From assembly GCA_013397845.1 (NCBI GenBank), contig VZTG01002283.1, forward strand, positions 1-64,000: a DNA stretch of 64,000 nt. Direction: 5' to 3'. The notes below the pieces were generated by a model. It did no database searches. It worked only from the letters and a program-made list of their open reading frames with translations, and was not told the origin of the DNA. Positions 12,242-26,259 of this stretch are shown in pieces. Made by a program: the position numbers and the translations under genes. Every line of letters begins with the position of its first letter. The first letter of the stretch is position 1. This DNA is from Melanocharis versteri (taxonomy: Eukaryota > Chordata > Aves > Passeriformes > Melanocharitidae).

Positions 12242-15200
12242 AATGCTGGTGCTATTTTATCTCTCTGATACCAGTTAACTGCATCAGCATTTTTCTCATA
12301 GCATCACAGAGCATACTGCATCTTATCCATTAGTCACAAGCCTTGCTGTAACTTTCCCTTAGCACCTAACATTACCCTCCAAAAATATACTCAAGCAAAC
12401 AACTCTGAAGGCATGCAAGCCCTGAAAATTAACTGGGTTTTTTTTCCACAATCATATTTTGCCTGAATGCCTACGTGATTCAGATTCCAGGATGGATTTT
12501 ATCTGCTCCGTTAAAACCTCTTAGCAGGCAGACCAGCTATGCTGCCACAGCTGGCATCAAGTCCCTCCTCTTCATCATTGCATTGAGTCCTGGAGATTTG
12601 TGAAACTTTATGCTTTTCTGACTGGTACTCTCTTAAAATACAGAGCTGGTGCACCCAAATGAACAAAGCCATTTGCTCCCTGGACAACTACTTCTCTGCC
12701 CAACAGTGGAAGGATTTGGGATCCCATGGTTTTTGGATGCTGGGAGAGGATCTCCCACCATCAAGATGTATAGGGAACACACAGAAATCAGAGCTCTGAG
12801 AATGCAGTTTGGCCAGGTTCAGTCAAGTCCAGTTTGGGGTGGAGGAAAATTGTCTCTCACTTGGAAAAGGAAGTGCACCTCAAAGTTCTGAACTGTAAAG
12901 CTGAGAACTTAATGCAATCACTAAACTTCGGGGTGCCCTTTGTGTACAATACAACCTTAGGGCCATGTTGTCAACCAGCAGGCAACAAATTGGTGGTTTG
13001 AGTCAGTAACCCATCAAAGAGATAAATCTATGTATTAAGCAAAAGAAGAGATTAGAGATAGCTTACTACATGTACTTCCAGGAAATGTGAAAGAAAAAAA
13101 CCAAAAAGCCCCGAAAAACAAAACCAAGATCCAACCCTTTTTTCTCACAAGCTGACAAAGACATCATAGTTATTTATAGTTGTGCTTCAGTTCATCAGTT
13201 GGAGGCACACTGCAGAAGATGCTAAAGCACTAGCGACATTGCTACTAAATTAAGAGCTTGCAGTTTCTTTATAATAGTTGAAAGCAAAGCTATTTCTCCA
13301 TTGGGCAGCTTGTTGCAAACTCCACAATACTGGGAAAAAAAAAGGTGTATTATTTTGATGGATTTTCTCTCAGGTCAGTCCTAGTGAATCAAGGGGGAAT
13401 TGCCTGGGATGCAGGTCTACAAGGAATTTGGTGTGAACTCCATGAAACTGTGACTTGCAATCAGTAGCATTTTCACTCTCTTAAATTAGAAGGACATGGG
13501 TAGGTTCTCTGCTCCCGTTCCTGTTGGCAGTTACCATGCCAGAAATACACAGAGAGTTTAGGTTTCTTATAGCAAGGGCAATGGTAACTATAGCGAAAAA
13601 AATACTGTTAAAGCAAACTAAGCAGTTGATTTGAAGCAGGGAGACAATTAAAGCACAGCATTTCTGAAAGAGTAATAAAAATGTCACTGCAAATGACAGA
13701 TTGTTACAAGTCCTTGGCTTCTTCCTAGCACTGCAATAGAATACGGTGTTAAATCAGTTCCCAGAGATTATTAGTGGTATATGTTATTTTCCCAAACTCA
13801 AGGAACTCAGTATCATTTCATAAATCAACTGCAGGTTAAAATTAGAATTTTTTTTTTACAACCTTAGTTCTGTGACCCTTGCACATACAATTAGCGAAGA
13901 AAATTATATAAAAAAAAATAGCTGAAAGCTGACTCATCAAACTTGGAAAAGCTAAAAGCATTCCAGCAAAAACCCAAACCAAATCAGAAAATACCTCTTT
14001 TCTATGGCTTTTCAATGCCTGTGAGTTTCACTGATTGCAGAATAAGGCACTGAGACAAAGATATTGTAGGAATGGACTCTAATTTCTCATTAGCTTAAAG
14101 TTCTGTAGATTACCTGTAAAGTGTGCCTGCATTTTGTTGTGCTTACTTTCTGTACTGCTTTTCTGTATAAAGCATTAAGAAACCTAGGTCAGAAAGCTGT
14201 AAGAATTAAAGCCGATAATAAATGAACCCAACTACCTGGCATGTGAAGATCTCCAACGTGCAGGCTTGAAATAAGCTTCTGTGTTGCCAGGTACAGTGGT
14301 ATTGTAGCTCAATTACAAGTTCCTCTCTCAGGTGTTTATGGCCCAGATAATGTCTTTTAACAAAGTCTCTGTGACAATACTGTTAGAATCTCACAAGCAT
14401 TTCTTACATGGCAAAAAGCTGATTTCTACTGGAAACAAATTATCCAAGAATCCTTCAAGTTCAGCATAGAAATGTTTTCTGTGATTCGTTACCATCTTCT
14501 GATCTACAACACTGCTGTATGCTTCTCTGCATGTGCATGGCTTGCTTGGAGGGGGCTGCAACACCTCCTGGAACACTCTGGGGTCTGTAGGACACAGGGC
14601 AGGGTGTGCCACCAAGACCAGCATTCCCTTGCAGGCTCCTTTCTGGCTCAGATGAGGAGGTTTATTGCCCTGTTCTTCAGCAGCTGCCCTGTGCTATAGC
14701 TGCACTGCCAATGTTCACACGTGTTTCAGCAAAATGCTGTGCACCTGATCCTCGGTTAGGAGGGATAATTTTGAATTCCAAAGTGTTTCCAATTTATGAT
14801 TTATTTCATCACTGTAAAAATAAACTTATTCTGCTTTTCCTGTGAGGCTTTATACAGTTCATAATTATCAACAAAGCAATTACTAACTCAGAGTAAAGGC
14901 AGTGACAGCAAAGGCTTGCTCAGCATTGCGCTTACATCTGCTTTCTGCAGCCTTGGTGGTTGGCTAGGCTGAAAGACAAAAAAACCAACTGTGGCTTACA
15001 TGACAGGAGTTGAGAGAAGCTCATGTACGGTGGTGTCATCAAGAAAGTGTTAAAACAGGTCATCGCAGGCACAGGTGCCATTCATCTCTGTAATAATTTG
15101 TGAAGAACATTATTTTTTCTTGGTCAGCTCCTGTAAATCCTTTGGACTTATGAGAAGTGGCCTGGCAGGAGGAGGATGTTGATGGTTGTATTAGTAGAGG

Positions 15201-18200
15201 TGTAATGACCTTGAGGATGGGAACTGATAAAAGCCCCTGATACTAAGGTAAAATTCAGTGGTGCCCTGCTGCTTTTTGATTTTCGTTTCTGATCTTATAC
15301 ACAATTTTATCATTCCAAACCCATCACTTAATAGTACGAGGCTCTTGACAAGACACAATCACCAGAACAAGATTTACTTCAAATTCTTTGCCAGATTGTT
15401 ATTGATTGGGAGAGCTGAACACTGCCTGTAAAAGGGCTGTGCCTGCTTTCTCTGAGCTCCTGCAATGTATTTACTAACCTAGGAGTGGGTACCTGGGAAA
15501 AGCAGCATGGTGAGCAGGTCCTCATCAAGCAGTTAGCATTCCTGCACCCCCTTCTCCCATCCTACTGCTGAACTCTTTAAACCTACAAAACATTTAGAAA
15601 ACACTTTACCTGTACCCATCTAAAGTCCACAGATGAAGTCTGTGTGGTCTGTACCATTTCCAAAAAGAATATTATCCAAATAGGGTATCAGAAGTCTATG
15701 TAAGAACAAGCCCATCAGCCCTGGTGGCTTCTCAGGGTGCAGAGCATTAGAGGTGTGACAAGACAGGGATACAAGGATACAACCGGAAGGAAGGCAGGCA
15801 GGCTCTTCTGCTCTTTGGAACAACTCCCCATTTCTCCCTTCAGTCTTTCTTTTCTCCACCATTTTCAAGACAGGGAGAGAGGGGCTGGCACCCTGGAGGG
15901 CTGCATGGACTGCACAGTGGCAGATGTATGAGAGCTGCCTGCCCCACCATCCTGTTAAATGCGCATACACCACTTTACACCAGCTGAGGACTCAAAGATT
16001 GCAGAAGAGGGAAAACAGTTGTCTGTACGGCCTCAAAAAACCCAAACAAACCCCATGCTGCATTTCAGACATCAGTCCACCGTTTAACACTGAAAAATGG
16101 CGCACTTTCTGTTAAGGCTTAAAATTTCACAAAATGTTATGCTGAAACCCCCACCTTTTCTGATTAACAAAGGAATGACAACTGTTGTAGTGTTTTCAGA
16201 GACCTGTTTTTAAACTTATAAAACTTGAAGTTCATGATTGATGATGCCAGGCTAATGTTTGAGCGCTACAAGCAATGATGGTGCAGTTATGGAGAACTAT
16301 GGAAAGATTAGTCAATAATAGTCTTCTGTCCTTTTCAATTATTTACAAATAATCCATGAGATGCATAAAGCTAAAATAGTATATTTTAATATGCAAACCC
16401 TGTTATGTATTTTATATATGTCTCCTAGCTGGCACTTTCCAGCTAGATGGTCTAAAATATGCTTTCACTGTATTCCTGTATGCCCCAAAACTGTACCCAA
16501 AAAAAGATGGATAATGTCCCATTATCCAAAACCTGTTTTGTCACTAGGGACAAAGAGCTTTGCACTGAAGCTCACAACGGCTGAACTAATCCAAAACCCA
16601 GCACCAGCAAAACGAGTAAAGAAGATTTTAAAACTGAAAAAGCTGGAAATACATGAACTTCAGTGAAATTGCTTCTGACAAGAAAAATATTAGAATATAA
16701 AGGCATACAGTTAACTTTACCTTTACTTAAGATGGTTTTATGGTTTCCAGTTGAGAGTTTCAAACTGGTACAGTGCAGAGGATAATGCTCACTACTAAGG
16801 AAGTTGTATTTTGTCGCCATCCATTGCTGTCAGTAGGAGTCCTTCTGTTGCCTAACACAGGACACATTAATTTCAATGGAAGATCACAATTTAAGTCCTG
16901 TTGATGTAAAGTCAAACACTAGCTCTTAGGCATGAAATATACATGATGAGTCACTTTTAATTTCCTTTTAGTTATTGAAGCGTATCTTTTTTAAAAAATC
17001 AAAGCCACTGCTTCAGATAACAAAAAGCTTCTATGTTCTTAACATTTTATTTTCAAAGGCTTATCCCACTTCTTTTTCAGGAAAACAGGGATTTCATCTG
17101 CAAACGGTTGGCAAAAATTTACCCCACAAATTTAGTAAGGAAAGCTACAATGCTTGAACCCTTTAAACCCCGTTACTTAAAGTGTCTAGAAGTCTGAATC
17201 AACCCTTGCGAAGTGAGACACCTTGCTAGGATATTTCTGCAGGCTATCCCTACAGTATTCATACCACTTGGCAGATCCATATGGTCAAGGAAGCCAAGAG
17301 GCATGTCAGTCTGGAAGCCTGTGATAAAAATAGATAAGAAAAATAGCACGTGTAGAAAAAGTTGTTTTAGCAGTTAGAAAATTGCATTCTGTATTTTTTC
17401 CCTATAGCTATGCACGTTGCTGTTTTTAGAGGATGAGGGCTTTTGTGTAGTTCTTGCTATTCCTTTTTATTTATTTTTTACCATCCCCCCACCCCCAGTC
17501 ACTTGTAAATGTCACCCACAAGTAGCTCTGTTTCTAGTTTTCACTGGAGGAAAGCATCTTATGAGCAGGTGTAGCTGGTAAAAATCAAATTGATGAGTTA
17601 AAATGTGGCTCTTGACAGTTTTACAGATAAAAATCTAAAATGAACCAAGATGTTGGAAAGACACAGCACGTACATGTAAGAAAATGCTCCTTTCATCATA
17701 ATGGTGTCTTCTTTTAGAGGTTTTACAACTACTTAGCTATAAAAATTCTCTCTGGGCTGAAGCCTGACATAAAATATCCCTGATATAGTACAATTTCTTG
17801 CTTGTAGTAAATATAATTAAAATTTATTTGCACCCTTTTCTTCCCTCCCCTTTTTTTATTCCTAAATTCCATAAAAACAATCTGCCTAAAGAACTAGAAG
17901 ATAAGAAATAAAACCATTTTCCAGAAAATACAACACAGCAAACATCAAAGCTACATGAAATCACTTACGCACGTTGCCAAGTCAGCTCAACACCAAGAAT
18001 TTTTGTGTCCTTAGCTATGTTTGTACTTGTAGATCAGGATGATGTCACCGCAAGTGACCTGTGAAAACACAAACTTCCATCCCTAAAATGTGTCTAACTG
18101 TCATTGTTTCTACAAGTAAATCGGGTACAGAGCTACCCCCTATTTCTTGGCTAGGGAGATTAGCATTCCAGTGTCCACGGGGATCTGCATTTCATCACTC

Positions 18201-19831
18201 CATGGCCTTAATAGTACCTGGGATTATTTTTTTATTTTCATATTCAGCCAGTACTTATAGGCCTTGAAACAAGTCAAGAAATATTTGGATTAACAGATCT
18301 CTCACCCAGTTTTAGCTACCTTTAAATAGGTATGTTATTTTATATATTAGAAATGGCAGTTCTGGCAAAACAGTATCAGTATTAAAAAAGTGGCAGTGGT
18401 ACTCACACTGAAATTGACCAGCTCCCACAGATTCAGCCCTTTCTAAACTCTGTGGGTAAAAATAAATTACAGGTTTTCCTCCTCGCATAATGAGATAGGT
18501 GATTTCCATACTTTGTCAAGAGGGATTGCTAATGCCTCTCTGTATTTCTCCCCCTCTGCTTCCCAGTGTAGAGCAGAAGGGGTGGAAGTGCAGATTGTCA
18601 TCTCAGTTTGTACATTTATTTTTTCTTGGATGATTGAAGGTGATTTGGGTTGTATTAGGACTGGATGCTTTATAAGTAACATAAATGTCTAAATGTTAAA
18701 ATCATTACTTGAGAGTCAACTTACTGATTTCTGCCTTCTTGAAGTACTCTGGGGAGCCCACTAAGCAGAACGGTTGTCCTGATGCACACTAGGTTTGTAG
18801 AACTCTCAGCTGAGTTCACTTGGCTTTGTTTCAACAAGATGCTTACAAATGGAAATTTTAATATATGGAAGTGCCTCGGGAACTTGCATTTGGTTTCCAG
18901 TGATTCTTAGCTTTTGCAAAGTACAAGCTCTGCAAGAAAGAGACATGAAACTCTGGGGTTCAGAGATGTACAGGTATTAAATGAAGATGGAAAAGTATGT
19001 TTATCCTGATAATTTGGACAAACGTGAGCAGCATAAAACCATCTCTGCTCGGTTCTGCCAAGTAAATCCAAAATTCACATTCTGAGACTTGTCTACCACA
19101 GTGGGAAGAACTATAATATCATGCTCCTTGTACCAGTGTCCTCAGCCTGGAAAGCCTGACACTGCACAGCTCCCTCGGGACCGCAGGGCATCATGCCCCT
19201 GACCAAAATGTGCGAAAGCAAACTGAGGGGGCGATGCTGCAGCTCCGCTCCTCCCCGCTGCCTGCGTGACACCTGCAGGTTGGGACACAAAGGTCACTCC
19301 ACTGAAAGGAGGATTTACCATCCTGGAAAACATTCTCAGTTCAGGCTTTCTAGCAGGGAAGAAATGGGGTCACCCAGTGCTGCCTCTCATCAGCCCAGGA
19401 GAGATGTGCCGTCCTGCCCCGGCCGAGGAGCACCAGTTGGGATGTGCTGCTGTATTGCACTGTCTCCCTGCACCCCAGAAAATCTTGTCAGGAGTCTCCC
19501 TGCAGTGAGCCACAGGCTCGAGATCACCTCTGCCTCACCAGCAGCAGTTCAAATTATGACCGGTCTAGTAAATATTTTATTTATAAAGTAGCATTATTTT
19601 ACTTCACTAAAGGTGCTGCTGAGGGGACGTTTCTGGTCCAACTGCACTGACAGCAAGCCATTCACATTCACCATGGATGTCTGGGTATTTATTTTATAGT
19701 GGAAGATATTTATTTCTTTATAAAATTTGTGTTGCTGGTTCCATACCCAAACAAGGCCAAAACTCCAAGTTCTCACAGAGTGCTTGGGTATCTCCCCCCA
19801 CATACCCACTTTGGTGCTTTGGGGGGCCAGG

Positions 19832-19872
19832 GAGGAGGGAGCAGCGGAGGGAGGAGCAGCAGCGGAGGGAGG
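19832..19872. repeat. Short purine-rich repeat (gcagcggagggagg type)
   Basis: Two near copies of a 14-17-base purine-rich motif in a G-rich stretch, about 800 bases from the 40-bp minisatellite; not the same unit. Confidence 0.8.
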
Positions 19873-20641
19873 CACCAGCTCAGGTATTTTTACACCCAGA
19901 GAGCCACTACCTCCCCTGGCATGGTTCCTTGCTTTTTAAGATCAATTGTTATTGAAATAATTGTCTAAAAATGTCTACTATTCCCAGCTAACTTCAGGGG
20001 AAAAATGAACCAAACTAGAAGAGCAAGTAGCAAATGGAATAAAGGCAGTGCTAGAAAATGCTTAACAGCTGCTCTTACAAAGTGTATTTATAAAATATGA
20101 ATCTCCTTAAAAAGGATGCACTTCTACACATACTAGTGACACGTGCTTTAAAGCTGCAACTGAAAATATGTAGAAACTGTTGATTTTGTTTAGGAACCCT
20201 GTTTTACCCTCAAATATTTTTAACAACTGAAGTACTTTGTGGGCGTGCTTTTGTTCTGTTTAAGGCTTGAAAACATTCCAGTACCCAAAGTGTAACTGAG
20301 GAGAAAAAAAAAAAGGCAACTGGACAGAGTGTAGTTAATGATTTACTGGAGAATCTTGATGTGTGATAATGAATAAAATGCAAATCTCTTTTACTGCCAA
20401 TCCTCAGTTTTGATTTATGAGCAATTATTAATTTTTAGATTGCTTCCAGTTGGAAGAAAACAGAGATTTTAACAAACTGGTTTTTTATTCCTGCTGTCAT
20501 TAAGTATATTCTTTTTTTTTTTACCCTGTAGGAAACCAAGGAGTCCTTTCCCACAAGGACCAAGGAGCCTTTGCAGAGCGTGCAGCAGGCGCTGCCAGAG
20601 GCCCAGGTAGGCTGGCGAGTGGCGCTGCCCAGCAGGAGGGA

Positions 20642-21240
20642 GCTGGGGGACAGACGGGGCACGGTCCGTGTCCCTGGAGACAGCACAGGGACAGCCTTTG
20701 CTTTTTGCTTTCCCTGGGGACAGCGCAGGGACGGTCTGTGCCCCTTGCGTCCCTGGGGACAGCACAGGGACAGCCTTTGCTTTTTGCTTTCCTTGGGGAC
20801 AGCGCAGGGACGGTCCGTGCTCCTCACTTTCCTTGGGGACAGCGCAGGGACGGTCCGTGCCCCTCGCTTTCCTCGGGGACAGCACAGGGACGGTCCGTGC
20901 CCCTCGCTTTCCTCGGGGACAGCACAGGGACGGTCCGTGCCCCTCGCTTTCCTCGGGGACAGCACAGGGACGGTCCGTGCCCCTCGCTTTCCTCGGGGAC
21001 AGCACAGGGACGGTCCGTGCCCCTCGCTTTCCTCGGGGACAGCACAGGGACGGTCCGTGCCCCTCGCTTTCCTCGGGGACAGCACAGGGACGGTCCGTGC
21101 CCCTCGCTTTCCTCGGGGACAGCACAGGGACGGTCCGTGCCCCTCGCTTTCCTCGGGGACAGCACAGGGACGGTCCGTGCCCCTCGCTTTCCTCGGGGAC
21201 AGTGCAGGGACGGTCGGTGCCCCTCACATCCCTCCTGCCC
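20642..21240. repeat. 40-bp CpG-rich minisatellite, about 15 units
   Basis: A tandem array with a 40-base period. The unit begins 'agcacagggacggtccgtgc' and ends 'ccctcgctttcctcggggac'. Eight consecutive units from 20881 to 21200 are identical. Units at 20801 and 20841 differ by a few bases (agcgc for agcac). The left units (20642-20800) are divergent and alternate between two types, and the last (21201-21240) is degenerate. Each core unit has four CpGs, so the array forms a CpG-dense island inside the NTNG1 intron. Since 40 is not a multiple of 3, three units close a 40-codon cycle, and both strands stay open for up to 252 codons. Those frames are artefacts of the repeat. Confidence 0.98.
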
Positions 21241-24200
21241 TGCCGGCTGCTGAGGGGCTGAGCGGGGCTGGGATGGGAACAGCCACAATTAGCGGGGGCT
21301 GAGCTGTCCTGCCCTACTGGGGACTGCCCAACGGGCAGGGGCTGGAGCTCACAGGTCTCGGGGTATTAGAAATGAAATGAAATATTTAGTAACTTAAGAG
21401 GAGGCACCAAAATAAAAACCCTGCTCCCTGAAGGGTAAGGTGCTCTCCTACAATGACTAAGTGACAGTTGTAAAAATTATATATGCCAAAGGGTTCAAAT
21501 TAGATGAATGCAGATGTTGTAAATAAAGTCTGCAATAACTTTGAGCTGTACATAAAGATACACAACTATGAAAATCCACTTTACACAAGACAGTAGCAAT
21601 AGCTTCATCTTTAACTTCCTGTTCCCATTCTACTCCATGCTATCTTGTAAGACTATACAGATAGAAGATAAATGAAGGATTCTAAATTCTAATTTAGTCC
21701 ATAAAAGAAAAAAGCTTTTTCTTAATAGCATCTCTTAACGATATTGCACAACACTGTTTTAAGATGTCTTACTTGAGAAAGTATGTATGAATGCCAAAAT
21801 GCTTTCAAAAATAATTTTTGTTTCACATTGTGATTTATCCATTACTCAGAAAAGTATTTGTTCATTTAATTATTTCAGTAAACATAATACTGGTATCACT
21901 AACTGTGCTGCACAGCATTTCCCCTTTTTTAAGGAATATGAACCTACTTGTAATTAAAGGAATGCTGTATTAATGATGCTGAAAGTCTCAGAGGGAAAAA
22001 TTTAATGTCCACCTCATAATATTATGCCAGAATTACATGTGCAGAATACTTTTTAATAATCTTTGTTTCTTAATTTAGTTTTGATTGGCTATGAAATACA
22101 GAGTAGCACTCAAGGGCTCAAATTTCTACTGTCATCAGCATTTCTGCTCTATAAATTGTACAAATGCACAGGACTCCCATCTGCAGGCTCCTTTTCAAGC
22201 TTCTGTTTAACTTACAAAGGAAATTAGCTGTAGGCAACTATAATTGATGATAATTTCATCATTTTTTAGCCGTTGGGATGGTGTTATGATAGCTAGGTCT
22301 AAACACAAATAGAAAATTATATTTTCATGTTGTCATTTGAGCTGCAAACACAGATCGGTAACATAAATTCGTCTTTAGTTTGCAAATTACAGCCATAGCC
22401 ACTAGGAGTCTCCAGGTTAAATTCCTGATGAATTTGTACAGTAATCCTGACTCGGGTTTGAATGCAAACCCCATGCTAAAGGCTGGATTTCAGCAGAGGG
22501 GCCAGTCCATGTGCAGGGCAGGTGGGACTGGGGGACAGGGTCCCTGAGCTGTGAGCAGCATCATCAGGTTCCTGATGCCTGTACCAGGGATATAGCTGGC
22601 AAATGTTTTAGAAGGAAAGCCAGAAGCCACCTACACACTGTTCTGTAGAGCAAAAGATGGTGAGGGTCATGAGAAGTCAGATTTGTTTCTCTTTATGACT
22701 GGACAGAGTATTGTGGAATTGTTCTTACAAAGAGGGAAGTAGATTTCACCGACTGTTAGTTACTCCCAGGGATTTAAAGCAGATTTGTTTCGTACTGAAA
22801 TGCTGCAGGCCACAAGAACTAGCACTGCCAGGTACTTCAAAATTTGCTTAGTGTCTCTGCACAGTTAAACCTGCAGTTCAAACCTGAAAATGTGAATAGC
22901 TTCTTTCTCTTCTCCTCTCTCCTCTCTTCTCCTTCCAGGCCAACTACGCATAAGCATACGGTGCCAGACACACTCTTAGCAATGCCAAATGCTCAAAGTT
23001 CATAAATTACAGACCTGCAGGAATGGGTCACGCTGGCTCAAACACTGCGGCTGTTCAGTCCAAATCTGTGACTGACAAAAGATGTCCAAATTTCCTCGAA
23101 GGAATACCACACAAAGCAGTCATGCACCTTCTGCCAGCATATGTACCTCACTCTAAGCAGCTAGAGACTGCTTTAAAATGGACAGGGAAGCCAGAGGTGA
23201 CCAGTGAACCCTCTCCCCATGGTGCTGGTTATCCTGTAGGCAGGAGGAGCGCTGTTTATTCTGGAAGGATGCTGTCACATCCTCCTTACGGACTCATGAA
23301 ACTCCACATCTAGAAATTCTAAGTGTTCACTGCTCTTAGCCACTTATTTGTTTATAAGTATCTTCTATGCATCTCTTCTCTTGCGCAAAAATCCTTTCCA
23401 AGCTGTAGAAATCCTGAATGACTTTAAATCTGATGAGATTTTAAACAAATAATAATTTGGAAGGCTATTTATTTGGCTTCTGCTTTTTGAGCTTCTTGGT
23501 TTCATTTTCAAACTTTTCCCTGCAACCAGAAGGACTAAGGAAATAAAGATGATGTTTTAAATGAAAGCTGAGAATCTCACATAATCATAATCGTAGGACT
23601 CTAGGGGTTTGAGGTTTCAGAATAATCTCATGAGCTGTCAATATTGAATGTCACCAGGAACTATAATGTTATTCTCAGAATAGATGCCTAAAAGCAACTG
23701 TGGGATAGTTTTCCTGCTGCATGCTCCCCATAATACCTACAAATGCTGTTCTGGGGGGACACCCCAAAGGTACCCCCAGCAAGTGGTGGGCTGCCAAATG
23801 CTGGCTTTAGCTGCCAACTAGGGCTGTTATATTTTGCAACAAATTTACATATGCAAAGCCCTGTTATTCAGTCTGTCAGCTAAACAAGCTCACTAAGTAA
23901 AAATTCATCACGGACTCGTAAGAACATTTAATTCCATGGGGAATATGCAGAAATAAGTAGGGGGCCAATTTAACCACCCATCTCCCCTGTATTGTATGCT
24001 TGCACACATTGCAGTACACGGCTGCGTTGTGTGTTATTGCAGATTATTGCAGTGCAAAAGCTACTCTCACAGACTGCCTTAGATTTTACCATAATCTCCC
24101 AGCAGGACTTGAATGAAATTCTCAGTCTGGTTTGTTTCTAGGATCTAATCTATTTTACACTGAAGGCTGACAGAGACTCCACAGCTAGTACCTTAGTCCG

Positions 24201-26234
24201 TTTGGTGAACAGAAAATTATTGAGCCTGATCAGGGAGCTGACATGCAAATAAAACAGGAGGCTGCTTCAACCTCCTCGTCATCCTGCAGAAGCAGACTTG
24301 GCTACTTGGAACCCTTGCTTATTATTAGAATGTCTGAAAAGACCTTGTTCTTCTCCAAGTCAGTGTTAACCTGATTTCAATGACAAAACAGTGGTACAGG
24401 TTTAGCAGGCATATAGCCAGTACTTACAACAAGAAAACCAAGCATTTGTGTAAGCCAGTTTGGCACTTCACCATGCTGAAAAGAAACCTTTGCATCTTTG
24501 TCACTTCAAATTTGGGACTTTTTAGCACAAGAACATGCCTAACATGAAAGAACTCTTTTTTCCACTGCCCACTTTCTCCAAGTATGTCAGTGCTATCTTC
24601 TTAACTCATTTTCTAAAACTAAAAGTGAACACAAAAGTAAAAGATGTCCTCAGAAATGTCAAAGGTTCAGCCCTACAAAATATATAAAACCTCATTTTGA
24701 AGGAAATATCTAATTCCTACAGGTAGATAAGGTACAGATAGACATGAAGCATTTTTAGGGAGGAGAATGCTCTGCGGTGAGCCATGGGCTCATTAGGAAC
24801 ATTAAATATTTCTGTCATTTTCCATATGTTTCAAGCAAGCCAAGCCATTACCAATGCATATCTAAATATAGTGTATATGTACAATCTACATCTATACTGG
24901 AAACAAATCCCACGGTTTATCATGTAAGAGTCCATCACTCTACGCTTGTGTAGCTAAATACACACTCTCATTCTGGGTGCTCTCTCTCCCTCCTCCCCAG
25001 TTACTCCTCTTTCTCTGCTTCTCTTGTGAGGATTCTGGTGACCTTCTGCATCTCACAGGCTTAAGCTTCAAGTGAGCTACAGCTGTAAGCTCAGGTCCAA
25101 CCAAGCAACCTTTGTAACCAAGCAAACCTTCATCCCACATCACTGCATTGATGACTTGTGCAGTCAAATGTTTCAGGGGGAGTTCTAGCACCATTTTTAA
25201 CACTTAGATTTAATCAAAATGTCTTTTGTTTGGCTGGTTGTTTTTTGTTTAAAATCATTGCTTTAACTAGAGCGCATACTGATAACAATGGCCTTCAGAA
25301 ACTTACAGAATTCCTTAAGATAGGAACAGCTGCAATGTTTATCTGCACTAAAAGAAGGAAACAAGTTTTACTGGGCAGGTTTGTTTGGTTTGGTTTTCAT
25401 TAAAAGAACAACTTTTTGCATTACATGATGAGTTACTAAATATTACTGAGTGATAAATCACAGCTATTACTATTCAGAGGGAGAAAGTGTAATTTCAAGA
25501 TTAAGAAAAAAACCAGTAAGACAATATTATGTGGGGCACATGACGTTTATTTGTTTTTAAACAGTGGCTGCTTGAAGCTGCTTGGAGGTTTAGAGTGTCA
25601 AAGCCATGTCAGCAGAGATGGATTAGTGGGCAGAGAGCAAGTGGTGCAGTCAAAGGTTCATAGTGAATGTAATTTATTCATGCAGCTCCGCAATTTATCA
25701 CGTGGCTATTACCATAATGTACGTGGGAAGCAGCTGCATGCGTGCAAATAATGCCTTAAATGTATGTGTGGTTGGATCTGAACTCCTTACAGAACAGCAG
25801 TGGTGGAAAATGATGCCACAAGGCATTTAAAAGCAAATTTCCTTCCTGCGGGGATGCTGTCACCTAGCAATGATTTGTACAGAGGCAAAAAAAAATCTTG
25901 TAGACTTTTCTCAGTTGGGATAACCTCACTTACCAGAACTCAATGGTTTTTCAAATCTAAATAACATAGGTAATGTGATGCATGTTTCTAATGCTAACAG
26001 ATGTAAGTATGCATGTTTTGTACCCCAAACTCATATTTTCTAGTCAAGGTACTCAATATTTTCCACTCAGTATTTAACAGAAATATTCAGTGGCAAAGAA
26101 AAGAAATCCTCTGTGGGCGTGAGGACAAAGAAGTTATTTACACGTTAAAGATCTCCTTTAACTGAAACAACTTCTCACAGCATGATCTATCAAACACTTG
26201 GGAGCAGCACAGCTGTATAAGATTGATAGCAATA

Positions 26235-26259
26235 CATATATATGTATATATATATATAA
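26235..26259. repeat. (AT)n-rich microsatellite
   Basis: Twenty-five bases of AT dinucleotide with a G interruption, 700 bases beyond the NTNG1 donor inside the intron. Confidence 0.9.

Noticed and set aside
15620..15973. 117-codon minus-strand ORF in the NTNG1 intron
   Set aside because: No recognised family and no splice context; a plus-strand frame overlaps it.
20435..21302. Overlapping frames of 154-252 codons on both strands
   Set aside because: All are generated by the stop-free 40-bp minisatellite unit and disappear outside it.
23583..23640. Possible CR1 tail ('aatcataatcgtaggactct')
   Set aside because: Similarity to CR1 ends is too short and the sequence beyond it does not continue as CR1.
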